Shown: positions 25,580 through 34,027 of the stretch, piece after piece
Layout: every line of letters starts with the position of its first letter
Numbering within the stretch: position 1 is the stretch's first letter
Source of the DNA: an uncultured Prolixibacteraceae bacterium
GTDB lineage: Bacteria; Bacteroidota; Bacteroidia; Bacteroidales; Prolixibacteraceae
Length of the DNA: 46,049 nucleotides
Assembly: GCA_913063265.1 (NCBI GenBank)
Contig: CAJXZG010000038.1
Coordinates: 1-46,049 of the forward strand
Reading direction: 5' to 3'
Position numbers and translations under genes: made by a program
Notes under the pieces: model-generated
Database searches by the model: none
Told to the model about the DNA's origin: nothing
Seen by the model: the letters and a program-made list of their open reading frames with translations, nothing else

Positions 25580-25939
25580 TTAATAAATCTCTTTCGTAAG
25601 TCTCTCGGTAACCGTCATATAATAACGGGCAAAATTTTCATCCTCCATATATCCCTCAAGCTGCTTTTTCCATGAATCAGCCTTATCACTTAATTCTACA
25701 ATACTTTTCTTTGCATTTGCATCATCAGGATTTTCCCGTTGAGCTTTTATCGCAGGAATAAAATCGTCCATCCATTTTTCATATTGCTGCATAAATTGTA
25801 GCTGCTGTTTTGATAATTTAAATTCCTTTTTATCATTTAAAACTGTCGCGGAAAGTTTTTCACCTGCAACAACAGTTGTTCCAACTGCCAATCCCAGCTT
25901 TGCCAGAAATTTTCTCCTTGATTCTTCATAGTTATTCAT
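25580..25939 (-). CDS. small secreted protein with twin-arginine signal, unknown function
   Basis: A 119-residue protein I do not recognise. The N-terminus has SRRKFLAKLGLAVGTTVV, a twin-arginine Tat signal, with a cleavage region near residue 30. The mature part is helical, highly charged and rich in Gln, Lys and Asp (KQQLQFMQQYEKWMDDF), without cysteines or recognisable metal motifs. Export by Tat suggests folding before export, perhaps with a cofactor or partner. It follows dnaK on the same strand but a terminator lies between them. Confidence 0.6.
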   Translation of the reverse strand: MNNYEESRRKFLAKLGLAVGTTVVAGEKLSATVLNDKKEFKLSKQQLQFMQQYEKWMDDFIPAIKAQRENPDDANAKKSIVELSDKADSWKKQLEGYMEDENFARYYMTVTERLTKEIY

Positions 25940-26061
25940 ACTTCCATACTTTAATCAGTCCTTTTTTAGGAACAACAAGAAAAGTTTAAAGTTTATTGTG
26001 AAACTGATAAATAAGCCGAAATTAATACAAGTATTTGATGCAGAACAATTACAGTGACACA

Positions 26062-26094
26062 AAAAAAGCTCCTCCATTACAGAGAAGCTTTTTG
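26062..26094 (-). terminator. intrinsic terminator downstream of dnaK
   Basis: Arms AAAAAGCT (26063-26070) and AGCTTTTT (26086-26093) with an inner CTC/GAG pairing and a loop of seven. On the minus strand it ends in a T-run, as expected for transcription leaving dnaK; the A/T arms would also work in the other direction. Confidence 0.75.
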
Positions 26095-26111
26095 TCATAA
26101 TGTATTTTTTC

Positions 26112-26146
26112 TTCCGACTTCGGTCTTCTGACTTCCGTCTTCGGTC
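26112..26146 (-). repeat. heptad repeat tract (5 units) just after the dnaK stop codon
   Basis: On the minus strand five exact 7-nt units, GACCGAA, GACGGAA, GTCAGAA, GACCGAA and GTCGGAA, begin four bases after the dnaK stop. All fit GNCNGAA. The tract lies between the stop codon and the terminator, so it should be transcribed as part of the 3' untranslated region. Confidence 0.85.
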
Positions 26147-26150
26147 TTTC

Positions 26151-28079
26151 TTACTTTACTTCTTCGAAGTCAACGTCAGTTACTTCACCATCATCTTTTG
26201 GCTGACCTTGCTGAGCACCTGCATTTGTATCTGCCTGTGGTCCTCCCTGAGCTCCGGCTTGTTCACCACCCTGAGTTTGTGAAGCGTTATACATTTCCTG
26301 AGAAGCAGCCTGGAAAACTGTATTTAACTCATTCATTGCAGCATCAATCGCAGCGATATCTTTGCTTGCATGAGCCTCTTTTAATTTTTTCAATGCGTCT
26401 TCAATTGGCTGTTTTTTATCCGCAGGAAATTTATCACCAAACTCTTTCATTTGCTTTTCTGTTTGGAAAATCAAACTATCAGCCTGGTTAATTTTGTCAG
26501 CTGTTTCTTTAGCATTTTTGTCAGCTTCAGCATTTGCTTCAGCTTCAGCTTTCATTTTGTTGATTTCCTCATCACTCAAACCTGAAGATGCTTCAATACG
26601 TATTGATTGTGATTTACCTGTTGCTTTATCTTTTGCATGAACATGTAAAATACCATTAGCATCGATATCAAAAGCTACTTCGATTTGAGGTACACCACGT
26701 GGTGCAGGTGGTAGACCATCCAGGTGGAATTTACCAATTGTTTTGTTACCGGCTGCCATCGGACGCTCACCCTGTAATACATGAATTTCAACAGAAGGCT
26801 GATTATCTGCCGCAGTGGTAAATGTCTCCGATTTTTTAGTTGGGATTGTGGTGTTTGCTTCAATCAGTTTTGTCATAACACCACCCATGGTTTCAATACC
26901 CAACGAAAGCGGAGTAACATCCAACAACAATACATCTTTTACTTCACCAGTTAATACACCACCTTGAATAGCAGCACCAACTGCCACAACTTCGTCAGGG
27001 TTTACCCCTTTTGAAGGAGCTTTACCAAAGAAAGCCTGTACTTTTTCCTGAACTGCAGGTATACGGGTTGAACCTCCAACCAATATTACCTCATCGATTT
27101 CGCTTGCTGTTACCCCTGCATTTTGAAGGGCTTTTTTACAAGGCTCAATGGTTGCGTTAATTAAGGTATCTGCCAATTGCTCAAACTTAGCTTTTGTTAA
27201 AGTGCGAACAAGGTGTTTTGGTATACCGTCAACCGGCATAATATATGGCAAGTTAATCTCGGTTTGAGATGAACTTGAAAGCTCGATTTTTGCTTTTTCA
27301 GCAGCTTCTTTCAAACGTTGAAGCGCCATCGGATCTTTTTTCAGATCAACATTTTCATCTTTTTTAAACTCATCAGCCAACCAATCGATGATTACCTGGT
27401 CAAAGTCGTCACCACCAAGGTGAGTATCACCATCAGTAGATTTTACTTCAAATACACCGTCACCCAACTCAAGAATTGAAATATCGAATGTACCACCTCC
27501 AAGGTCGAACACTGCAATTTTCATGTCCTTGTTCATCTTGTCCATACCATAGGCAAGAGAAGCAGCTGTTGGCTCGTTGATAATTCTTTTTACAGTTAAA
27601 CCTGCAATTTCGCCCGCCTCTTTTGTTGCCTGACGTTGTGAATCGCTAAAGTATGCAGGCACGGTAATTACCGCTTCTGTTACTTCCTGTCCAAGATAAT
27701 CCTCAGCAGTTTTTTTCATTTTCTGAAGAACCATTGCTGAAATTTCCTGTGGAGAATATTTGCGATCGTCAATCTGTACACGCGGAGTATTGTTGTCTCC
27801 TTTTACCACTTTATAAGGTACACGCGAAACTTCTTTGTTTACTCTATCGAAAGTTTCACCCATAAAACGTTTAATCGAATAAATCGTTTTTGTTGGATTG
27901 GTAATCGCCTGACGTTTTGCAGGATCACCAATTTTTCTTTCACCATTTTCTATAAATGCAACAATAGAAGGCGTTGTACGTTTCCCTTCGCTGTTAGGAA
28001 TAACTACAGGCTCGTTACCTTCCATTACAGAAACACACGAGTTAGTGGTTCCCAAATCAATTCCGATAATTTTTCCCAT
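26151..28079 (-). CDS. dnaK: molecular chaperone DnaK (Hsp70)
   Basis: A 642-residue Hsp70. The ATPase domain has [40 protein letters not shown] and [11 protein letters not shown]. The substrate-binding domain begins near [17 protein letters not shown], and the lid is rich in Lys/Glu/Ala. The C-terminus has a Gly/Gln-rich linker and ends [11 protein letters not shown], the usual acidic tail. It folds cytoplasmic proteins with DnaJ and GrpE, neither of which is in this window. The upstream gap carries an imperfect inverted repeat but no consensus -7 box on this strand. Confidence 0.98.
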   Translation of the reverse strand: MGKIIGIDLGTTNSCVSVMEGNEPVVIPNSEGKRTTPSIVAFIENGERKIGDPAKRQAITNPTKTIYSIKRFMGETFDRVNKEVSRVPYKVVKGDNNTPRVQIDDRKYSPQEISAMVLQKMKKTAEDYLGQEVTEAVITVPAYFSDSQRQATKEAGEIAGLTVKRIINEPTAASLAYGMDKMNKDMKIAVFDLGGGTFDISILELGDGVFEVKSTDGDTHLGGDDFDQVIIDWLADEFKKDENVDLKKDPMALQRLKEAAEKAKIELSSSSQTEINLPYIMPVDGIPKHLVRTLTKAKFEQLADTLINATIEPCKKALQNAGVTASEIDEVILVGGSTRIPAVQEKVQAFFGKAPSKGVNPDEVVAVGAAIQGGVLTGEVKDVLLLDVTPLSLGIETMGGVMTKLIEANTTIPTKKSETFTTAADNQPSVEIHVLQGERPMAAGNKTIGKFHLDGLPPAPRGVPQIEVAFDIDANGILHVHAKDKATGKSQSIRIEASSGLSDEEINKMKAEAEANAEADKNAKETADKINQADSLIFQTEKQMKEFGDKFPADKKQPIEDALKKLKEAHASKDIAAIDAAMNELNTVFQAASQEMYNASQTQGGEQAGAQGGPQADTNAGAQQGQPKDDGEVTDVDFEEVK

Positions 28080-28177
28080 TACTATATATTTTTAATTTCT
28101 ATTTTTCAATTAATAAATTACGCCTGCCAACATTCAATGATTGTGCCACAGGGAAAACAGGGAAAATGATGTCATAT

Positions 28178-28213
28178 CTGACATGTATTTCTTAATATGA
28201 GAAGACATGGCTG
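28178..28213. promoter_or_regulatory. imperfect inverted repeat between dnaK and the divergent gene
   Basis: TGACATGT (28179-28186) faces ACATGGCTGTCA (28205-28216 region), i.e. CATGT/ACATG arms with a partly paired AT-rich centre, about 100 bases upstream of dnaK. It could be a regulator site for heat-shock control. No CIRCE element is present. The evidence is only symmetry. Confidence 0.25.
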
Positions 28214-28320
28214 TCAAATTCGGTGACAAAACGACAGAAATGATTTTAATTCTAATTGACTTCAACAATCATGAAATTTTCAAACTTTTATTATTTTAGA
28301 TGCTTTTAAATAAACTAACT

Positions 28321-29433
28321 ATGACTAATAAAACTACCCGTACTGAACCTAAAAAAAGATTATACTCGCTTGACGCTCTTCGCGGATTTGATATGCTTTG
28401 GATTACAGGAGGCGGATGGTTGGCAAGCACCATTTCGCAAAAGACCAGTATTGATTGGCTTGGTGAACAAATGAATCATGTACCCTGGGAAGGATTTCGT
28501 TTTTTTGATCTCATTTTTCCATTATTTATGTTTATTTCTGGTGTTGCTATTCCTTTTGCCATAAAATCGAGACTGGAAAAAAATGTTCCTAAAAAAAGCC
28601 TGGCATGGAAAGCTTTTAAGAGAATGGTGGTTTTAATTCTGTTGGGATTGTTATACAACGGTACTTTCAAAAATGGCTTTACTGACGGAAGGATCGCCAG
28701 TGTATTGGGGCAAATTGGAATTGCTTACTTTTTTGCTTCGCTTATTGTAATCTATTTTAAATCATTTAAAAGTCGGTTAATCTGGTTGGCAGGAATTTTA
28801 ACCGGATTTGGCATACTTCATTTGTTAGTACCTGTTCCTGGCCATGGTGCAGGAGTTTTAACCATTGAAGGAAGTTTTAATTCATTTATTGATCAAATGT
28901 TACTTCCAGGCAAACCGTATTTTGATGGAATTTTGGATCCGGAAGGAATTATCAGTTCACTTTCAGCTACTGCAGTTACTTTAATGGGTACCATTGCCGG
29001 AAATATATTACGAAAACGAAAAACTACCGACTGGCAAAAAATAGGTTATCTTGCGGCTTCCGGTGCGGCAGCAATTGTACTAGCCTTGTTACTGTCTACT
29101 TTCTATCCGATTATTAAAAACATCTGGACCTCATCGTTTAACCTGCTTACCGGAGGAATCAGCTTCTTATTGCTTGCCTTCTTTTATATGATTATCGACC
29201 ATTGGGGTTTTAAAAGCTGGGCATTTTATTTCAGGGTAATCGGAATGAATTCGATTTTTGTGTACCTTTTTACAAGAATAGTTGATGTTACCAATGTTTC
29301 TCAGTTTTTTATTGGCTGGATAACAAAACCCATGGGAGATGCAGGTCAGATACCAATGATTTTAGGATATTTGGCATTTGTTTGGTTGATGCTTTATTAT
29401 ATGTATAAAAAGAATATTTTCTTGAGGGTGTAA
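28321..29433 (+). CDS. HGSNAT-like acyltransferase membrane protein (DUF5009-type)
   Basis: A 370-residue multi-spanning protein with about ten hydrophobic segments. The N-terminal RLYSLDALRGFDMLWITGGG and the GFRFFDLIFPLFMFISGVA motif are the signature of heparan-alpha-glucosaminide N-acetyltransferase-like proteins, which transfer an acyl group across the membrane to a sugar. ATG 28300 is an alternative start adding seven residues; I prefer ATG 28321 since MTNKTTRTEPKK matches a plain cytosolic N-terminus, but this is uncertain. It probably modifies an envelope or imported glycan. Confidence 0.85.
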   Translation: MTNKTTRTEPKKRLYSLDALRGFDMLWITGGGWLASTISQKTSIDWLGEQMNHVPWEGFRFFDLIFPLFMFISGVAIPFAIKSRLEKNVPKKSLAWKAFKRMVVLILLGLLYNGTFKNGFTDGRIASVLGQIGIAYFFASLIVIYFKSFKSRLIWLAGILTGFGILHLLVPVPGHGAGVLTIEGSFNSFIDQMLLPGKPYFDGILDPEGIISSLSATAVTLMGTIAGNILRKRKTTDWQKIGYLAASGAAAIVLALLLSTFYPIIKNIWTSSFNLLTGGISFLLLAFFYMIIDHWGFKSWAFYFRVIGMNSIFVYLFTRIVDVTNVSQFFIGWITKPMGDAGQIPMILGYLAFVWLMLYYMYKKNIFLRV

Positions 29434-29511
29434 AAATAATTTCAAATTATACAATTATCGAAAGTGTGACGGCATTTTAAATTCAACAAATCGCTTTTGC
29501 CAATTTAAAGC

Positions 29512-29519
29512 TATATTTG
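29512..29519 (+). promoter_or_regulatory. possible mntA promoter -7 box (TATATTTG)
   Basis: TATATTTG matches TAnnTTTG exactly and ends four bases before the ATG at 29524, implying an almost leaderless mntA-hepT transcript. No good -33 element is seen at the expected distance. Confidence 0.4.
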
Positions 29520-29523
29520 TTTT

Positions 29524-29934
29524 ATGATTTCCAAATCTACTGAAATACAAATCATTAATTTCCTTAAAAACAAAATACCAGCGCTATACGGGATTTTTGT
29601 TTATGGTAGTTATGCTAAAAATCAGGAAACAAAATCAAGTGATATTGACCTTGCATTTTTAAACGGGGAAAAAATTACTGCAGTTGAAAAATGGAAAATC
29701 CAGGAAGAGCTTGCTGCAACTTTAGATAAGGATATTGATTTAGTCGATTTAAAAGATGCAAGTGTTGTTTTAAGAAAGGAAGTTGTAGAAAACGGGAAGC
29801 AAATATGTGTGATGGACCAATACAAAGTCGAAGAATTTGAAATGAAAACTATATCGATGTATATCGATTTAAATGAAACAAGAAAAGACATATTAACCGA
29901 CTATAAGGAAAAATATGGAAGAAATTCTGATTAA
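29524..29934 (+). CDS. mntA: MntA-type nucleotidyltransferase antitoxin
   Basis: A 136-residue minimal nucleotidyltransferase. The active-site pattern GSx10DxD is exact: G28-S29 in VYGSYAKNQ and D40/D42 in SSDIDLAF, with a third Asp (D72) in KDIDLVDL. In studied HepT/MntA pairs the MNT protein adds AMP groups to a tyrosine of the HEPN toxin and so blocks its RNase activity. It overlaps hepT by 20 bases, the usual tight arrangement. The C-terminal extension after residue 100 is Lys/Glu-rich. Confidence 0.9.
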   Translation: MISKSTEIQIINFLKNKIPALYGIFVYGSYAKNQETKSSDIDLAFLNGEKITAVEKWKIQEELAATLDKDIDLVDLKDASVVLRKEVVENGKQICVMDQYKVEEFEMKTISMYIDLNETRKDILTDYKEKYGRNSD

Positions 29935-30310
29935 TAAAAGTGCCACCATAAATCGTTGTATAAATCGGATTAATGAAGATTACCAAAGTGATTTTCTACA
30001 AAACTTCACAAAACAAGATGCCGTTATTCTTAATATTGAAAGAGCTTGCCAGGCTGCTATTGATATTGCAACTCACATTATCAGAATTGAAAACCTTGGG
30101 ACTCCTCAGAGCCATCGTGATGCTTTTGAAAAATTGGAAAAGAATGGCATTATTGAAAAAGACTTAAGTGACAAACTAAAATCAATGGCAGGTTTCAGAA
30201 ACATTGCAGTTCATGATTACAGTTCATTGAACATAGAAGTTGTGATTCATATTGTCGAAAATAATCTTACAGATTTGCAACAATTTGCTGAAACAATTCT
30301 TCAACGCTAG
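29915..30310 (+). CDS. hepT: HepT-type HEPN RNase toxin (DUF86)
   Basis: A 131-residue helical HEPN protein. The catalytic RxxxxHxY motif is intact as R95, H100 and Y102 in GFRNIAVHDYSSLN. The Tyr is the site modified by MNT antitoxins in known pairs. IERACQAAIDIATHII is a typical HepT helix. With mntA it forms a type VII toxin-antitoxin pair. All key residues of both partners are present, so the module looks functional. It converges with the next gene 16 bases away. Confidence 0.9.
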   Translation: MEEILINKSATINRCINRINEDYQSDFLQNFTKQDAVILNIERACQAAIDIATHIIRIENLGTPQSHRDAFEKLEKNGIIEKDLSDKLKSMAGFRNIAVHDYSSLNIEVVIHIVENNLTDLQQFAETILQR

Positions 30311-30326
30311 TCAATTTATAATCAAT

Positions 30327-31622
30327 TTAATACCTACTCCGATAAATCGAAACCGAAAACTCCAGCCCGGGCATCATAATTTTTTCATCCTGAGAGAAAC
30401 GGTATGCCAGTTTTAAATCAATTCGGTTATTGGTGCTGAGCTGAGTGAAATATCCGACAAAAGGAATTATACCGTTATTAAATTTTACATCATCTGAATT
30501 ATTTAATGCCAAACCAGGAACATATCTAATACCAAAATCAAACTGACTTTTTAGTTTAATAAAATAAGACCAACCCAGATTAATTTCTGCTAAAATCCAG
30601 TCTTGCTTTTTATATGCGTTGTAGTTTATACCGGCACTGAAATTTCGGTTCCATTTCAGATTACAGTATTTTGCGTTGTTGTACAAAAAATATGCTCCAT
30701 AAAAAAAATCAGGCTCGAGATTATAATAATTAAAAAAAGGGCCAAATTCCACTCTACTGCCATTTAAACGCGGTTCAAACTCTCCAAATATCCAATCAGT
30801 CTCCAGCGCGGCAACAGGTTTCTGGATCATTTTCTGATTTAAATACTCCAGTAAATACTCAGTTTCATTTTCTGTTATATGTCCGGTAGAAATATTTCTT
30901 TCGTTTTTAATGTTTGCAATTTGATGTGCCAGATTTGAGATCTCAATTTGCGAGAAATTAGTATTTGGGTAATACTTTTGTAATAAATACTCGGCAATCA
31001 TAAAATTATTCATAGGATTTAGTCTTCCTATTCCCCAACCTGCACGCCCGCTTATATTAAATCTGAATTTATTTTCTGTAGTTTTTGTATCAATCGGGGT
31101 TACAACATTATCAGAATCAGTGGATAAACCTTTCGAATTCTGGCTGTATAAATCGTAGCGTCCCCAACCATTGATTTGCACCAGAGTATAATTCTTATTG
31201 TTGTAGTAGAATCTGCTCGCATATCTGGCTGAAGCAAAAGTCCGCAATCCCAGGATATTATGATCAGCTTCAATGCTTGCAATATTCGAACTATCTATCC
31301 AGTTTCCTTTTCCTCCAAACGGCCCTATTTCAAAGTTTAATTCTACTCTTTCCTGTTTGTAATCCAGGAAATTCCACAACTTACTTTTCACCTGAAATTT
31401 TGCGGCACCGGTAGTTAGTTCTTCATATTGTCTCCACTCTTTGGTGCGTGTTTCTTCTCTTTCCTGATTCGCATCTAAAAGTAATCCCCAATTCAATTCC
31501 ATTTTTTGAAATTCAAAAACTTCAGTTTTATCGAATTTGTATTGAGCAATACCTTCAGGTATATAAGCTAAAAACAAAAGAATAACCAATATGATATAAA
31601 CATTGAAATTATTTTTAATCAT
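30327..31622 (-). CDS. putative outer-membrane beta-barrel-like protein, unknown function
   Basis: A 431-residue protein with a signal peptide (to about GIAQ, residue 26). The mature part has many alternating hydrophobic/polar beta segments with aromatic ends (RTFASARYASRFYY, WGRYDLYSQN, YSFITL-like strands) and finishes with an aromatic strand FSVSIYRSRY, as outer-membrane barrels do. A central segment GRAGWGIGRLNPMNNFMIAE is helical and may be a plug or periplasmic part. I do not recognise the family. Nearest relatives are probably restricted to this phylum. Confidence 0.6.
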   Translation of the reverse strand: MIKNNFNVYIILVILLFLAYIPEGIAQYKFDKTEVFEFQKMELNWGLLLDANQEREETRTKEWRQYEELTTGAAKFQVKSKLWNFLDYKQERVELNFEIGPFGGKGNWIDSSNIASIEADHNILGLRTFASARYASRFYYNNKNYTLVQINGWGRYDLYSQNSKGLSTDSDNVVTPIDTKTTENKFRFNISGRAGWGIGRLNPMNNFMIAEYLLQKYYPNTNFSQIEISNLAHQIANIKNERNISTGHITENETEYLLEYLNQKMIQKPVAALETDWIFGEFEPRLNGSRVEFGPFFNYYNLEPDFFYGAYFLYNNAKYCNLKWNRNFSAGINYNAYKKQDWILAEINLGWSYFIKLKSQFDFGIRYVPGLALNNSDDVKFNNGIIPFVGYFTQLSTNNRIDLKLAYRFSQDEKIMMPGLEFSVSIYRSRY

Positions 31623-31705
31623 TTTCGGACTTTTATTTAATCTGCCAAAGTAAACAAAAAGAAAACTAATTTATCTGTTAATAATCATTAATGATTATTT
31701 CTTGC

Positions 31706-31736
31706 TTGTGCAGTTGGAAACCTTTCTTTAGCTTTG
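31706..31736 (+). promoter_or_regulatory. panB promoter (TTG-N20-TAGCTTTG)
   Basis: The -33 element TTG at 31706-31708 and the -7 box TAGCTTTG at 31729-31736 are spaced by 20 bases, fitting the Bacteroidota primary sigma consensus. Transcription should begin near 31741, so the in-frame TTG at 31734 cannot be the translation start and ATG 31764 is chosen. Confidence 0.75.
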
Positions 31737-31763
31737 TCGCGTAATAGATTTAAACATTTTCCA

Positions 31764-32579
31764 ATGTCGGTACATAAACAAGTTCGGAAAGTAACTACAC
31801 ACCGTTTAAGTGAAATGAAATTGCGTGGAGAGAAAATTTCAATGTTAACATCTTATGATTTTAGTATGGCTCAATTGGTTGACCAGGCGGGTATAGATGT
31901 AATATTGGTCGGTGACTCTGCATCAAATGTTATGGCAGGAAATCAAACTACTTTACCAATAACACTGGACCACATGATATATCATGGGCGTTCTGTTGTA
32001 AAAGCAGTAAAAAGAGCACTTGTAGTTGTCGATCTTCCATTTGGAACATACCAGGGAAATTCAAAAAAAGCACTAAGTTCTGCCATCAGAATTATGAAAG
32101 AAACTGCTACCGACGCTGTTAAACTGGAAGGTGGCTCAGAAGTTTTGGATTCAGTTAACCGGATTTTGTCAGCAGGAATTCCTGTAATGGGTCATTTGGG
32201 ATTAATGCCACAATCGATTAATAAATTTGGAACATATTCAGTAAGAGCAAAAGAAGAAGAGGAAGCTGAAAAGTTAATCAGCGATGCGAAAGTGTTGGAA
32301 GAAGCAGGTTGTTTTGCAATTGTCCTGGAAAAAATACCTGCAAGTTTAGGAGAACGTGTATCGAAAGAATTAAACATCCCGATTATTGGAATTGGTGCAG
32401 GTGGTAAAGTAGACGGACAGGTTTTGGTTATTCATGACATGTTGGGTATCACACAACAATTTTCTCCTCGTTTTTTACGTCGCTACCATAATCTTGCCGA
32501 CGAAATAAAAGGTGCTGTAAATCACTACATAACAGATGTGAAATCGGGTGATTTCCCCAACGATAAAGAACAATACTAA
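31764..32579 (+). CDS. panB: 3-methyl-2-oxobutanoate hydroxymethyltransferase
   Basis: A 271-residue TIM-barrel enzyme that makes ketopantoate from alpha-ketoisovalerate and methylene-tetrahydrofolate, the first step of pantothenate synthesis. Motifs are [34 protein letters not shown] (metal-binding Asp), [24 protein letters not shown], and VLEKIP with the catalytic Glu. The frame extends back to TTG 31734, but that lies in the -7 box, so ATG 31764 is used. A heptad repeat tract begins three bases after the stop. Confidence 0.96.
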   Translation: MSVHKQVRKVTTHRLSEMKLRGEKISMLTSYDFSMAQLVDQAGIDVILVGDSASNVMAGNQTTLPITLDHMIYHGRSVVKAVKRALVVVDLPFGTYQGNSKKALSSAIRIMKETATDAVKLEGGSEVLDSVNRILSAGIPVMGHLGLMPQSINKFGTYSVRAKEEEEAEKLISDAKVLEEAGCFAIVLEKIPASLGERVSKELNIPIIGIGAGGKVDGQVLVIHDMLGITQQFSPRFLRRYHNLADEIKGAVNHYITDVKSGDFPNDKEQY

Positions 32580-32582
32580 ATA

Positions 32583-32610
32583 GTCGGAAGACCGAAGCCG
32601 GAAGTCGGAA
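32583..32610 (+). repeat. heptad repeat tract (4 units) just after the panB stop codon
   Basis: Four exact 7-nt units, GTCGGAA, GACCGAA, GCCGGAA and GTCGGAA, begin three bases after the panB TAA. They share the GNCNGAA unit with the dnaK tract on the other strand; both are in the sense direction of their gene. Confidence 0.85.
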
Positions 32611-32675
32611 TTAAGAATTTCCAGTTCAAATAACAATTCCACTTTGAAAGTTGATAATAAATAATCATTCCTTAG

Positions 32676-33386
32676 GTGAAAGTAATTTACGAAGACAATC
32701 ATATTATTGCCATTAATAAAGCAGGAGGTGAAGTAGTACAGGGTGATAAAACCGGCGACATTACATTACTCGATATGGTAAAAGAATACCTGAAAGTAAA
32801 ATACAACAAACCGGGAAATGTCTTTTTAGGATTACCTCATCGCCTCGATCGGCCAACTACGGGTCTGTTGGTAATGGCAAAAACCGGGAAAGCACTTGTC
32901 AGGTTAAACAAATTATTTCAAACACGGGATGAAGTAAAAAAAACTTATTGGGCAGTAGTAGATAAAAGACCCGAGAAACACACAGAAACTTTAACACATT
33001 ATCTGGTTAAAAATCAAACAAAAAACCGGAGTTATGCTTATAACGAAAAACACCCCAATTCAAAAATGGCAAGTTTAACTTATAAACATGTTGCAAGTAT
33101 CGACAATTATCATTTACTGGAAGTTGAATTACATACAGGACGGCATCACCAGATTCGGGTTCAGTTAAGACAATTGAAACTGTATATAAAAGGTGATGTA
33201 AAATATGGCTTTCCCCGTCCAAACAAAGATAAAAGTATCCATTTGCATGCACGAAGCCTGGAGTTTATTCACCCGGTAAAAAAGGAAAAAATAAGAATTG
33301 TTGCTGATCCTCCTGATGAAGTTGTATGGAATGAATTTATGAAAATATTTTCTTCGAACAGGTTTAGCCCAGTGAATCCGGCTTAA
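32676..33386 (+). CDS. RluA-family RNA pseudouridine synthase
   Basis: A 236-residue pseudouridine synthase of the RluA/RluD branch without an S4 domain. The catalytic motif is LPHRLDRPTTGLLVMAKT (Asp of HRLD), preceded by VIYEDNHIIAINKAGGEV and followed by the YWAVVDKRP motif and VELHTGRHHQIRVQLR. The target rRNA or tRNA position cannot be told. It starts at GTG 32676 since no suitable ATG lies upstream. Its 3' end overlaps the convergent cdd gene by 23 bases. Confidence 0.92.
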   Translation: MKVIYEDNHIIAINKAGGEVVQGDKTGDITLLDMVKEYLKVKYNKPGNVFLGLPHRLDRPTTGLLVMAKTGKALVRLNKLFQTRDEVKKTYWAVVDKRPEKHTETLTHYLVKNQTKNRSYAYNEKHPNSKMASLTYKHVASIDNYHLLEVELHTGRHHQIRVQLRQLKLYIKGDVKYGFPRPNKDKSIHLHARSLEFIHPVKKEKIRIVADPPDEVVWNEFMKIFSSNRFSPVNPA

Positions 33387-33846
33387 AAGCATATGGCAAT
33401 AATCCATCTGCCCCTTCTATTATGATTATTTTTTCAGCACCATCAAGAATTATTGTGATTTGTTGATTAAAACGTGTTTCAGATTCAATTAACACTTGTC
33501 TGCATGATCCGCAGGGAGAAGACGGGCCGGGAATTAAACCATTTCTATTTTTAGCACTAATTGCAATGGCCTGCACTTTAACTTTTGGAAAAACAGAATG
33601 AGCAGAAAATAAGGCTACCCGTTCTGCACATAAACCATCAGTAAAATCGGCATTTTCCTGATTACTGCCAATTACAATCTCACCATTTTGTAGCAACACA
33701 GCGGCACCAACAGAGAATTGAGAATAGGGAGCATAAGCATCATCAGAAGATTGTCTTGCTTTCAATATCAATTGTTGAAATTCTACCGGCAGTTCAGACA
33801 AATTCTCATATTCATTGCTAATAACTTCAAATACCTTTTTACTCAT
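33364..33846 (-). CDS. cdd: cytidine deaminase
   Basis: A 160-residue cytidine/deoxycytidine deaminase for pyrimidine salvage. The zinc site is intact: C73-A-E75 (GLCAERVAL, with E75 as proton shuttle) and C112/C115 (SPCGSCRQ). AYAPYSQFSVGAAVL is the substrate-binding start. The frame extends to TTG 33864, which is the end of a -7 box, so ATG 33846 is chosen. It ends 23 bases inside the convergent pseudouridine synthase gene. A strong two-part promoter precedes it. Confidence 0.95.
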   Translation of the reverse strand: MSKKVFEVISNEYENLSELPVEFQQLILKARQSSDDAYAPYSQFSVGAAVLLQNGEIVIGSNQENADFTDGLCAERVALFSAHSVFPKVKVQAIAISAKNRNGLIPGPSSPCGSCRQVLIESETRFNQQITIILDGAEKIIIIEGADGLLPYAFKPDSLG

Positions 33847-33861
33847 AATGGTCGTTTTGTT

Positions 33862-33894
33862 CAAATTTACACTTTATTCTACAGATTTTACAAA
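33862..33894 (-). promoter_or_regulatory. cdd promoter (TTTG-N21-TAAATTTG)
   Basis: On the minus strand the -33 element TTTG (33894-33891) and the -7 box TAAATTTG (33869-33862) are 21 bases apart, both exact. The transcript should begin about 10 bases before ATG 33846. Confidence 0.75.
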
Positions 33895-33993
33895 TCAATT
33901 TGTATTCAAAAAAATCAATCAATACACAATGAAATTGACATTAACTTGTTTATAAAAAATATGGATGCAGTTCCGGAATAAAACTGAAGACAA

Positions 33994-34001
33994 TATTTTT
34001 G
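33994..34001 (+). promoter_or_regulatory. promoter -7 box (TATTTTTG) of the glucosaminidase gene
   Basis: TATTTTTG matches TAnnTTTG and ends 26 bases before ATG 34028. It lies downstream of the longest possible start at 33965 and so favours the ATG at 34028. Confidence 0.4.
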
Positions 34002-34027
34002 AATCAATCGGAATAATAAAGCTAAAA

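Noticed and set aside
28080..28299. Possible CIRCE element upstream of dnaK
   Set aside because: The CIRCE consensus is absent; only an imperfect CATGT/ACATG symmetry was found and listed at low confidence.
31734..31763. Ten-codon N-terminal extension of PanB starting at TTG
   Set aside because: The TTG lies inside the -7 promoter box and precedes the predicted transcription start.
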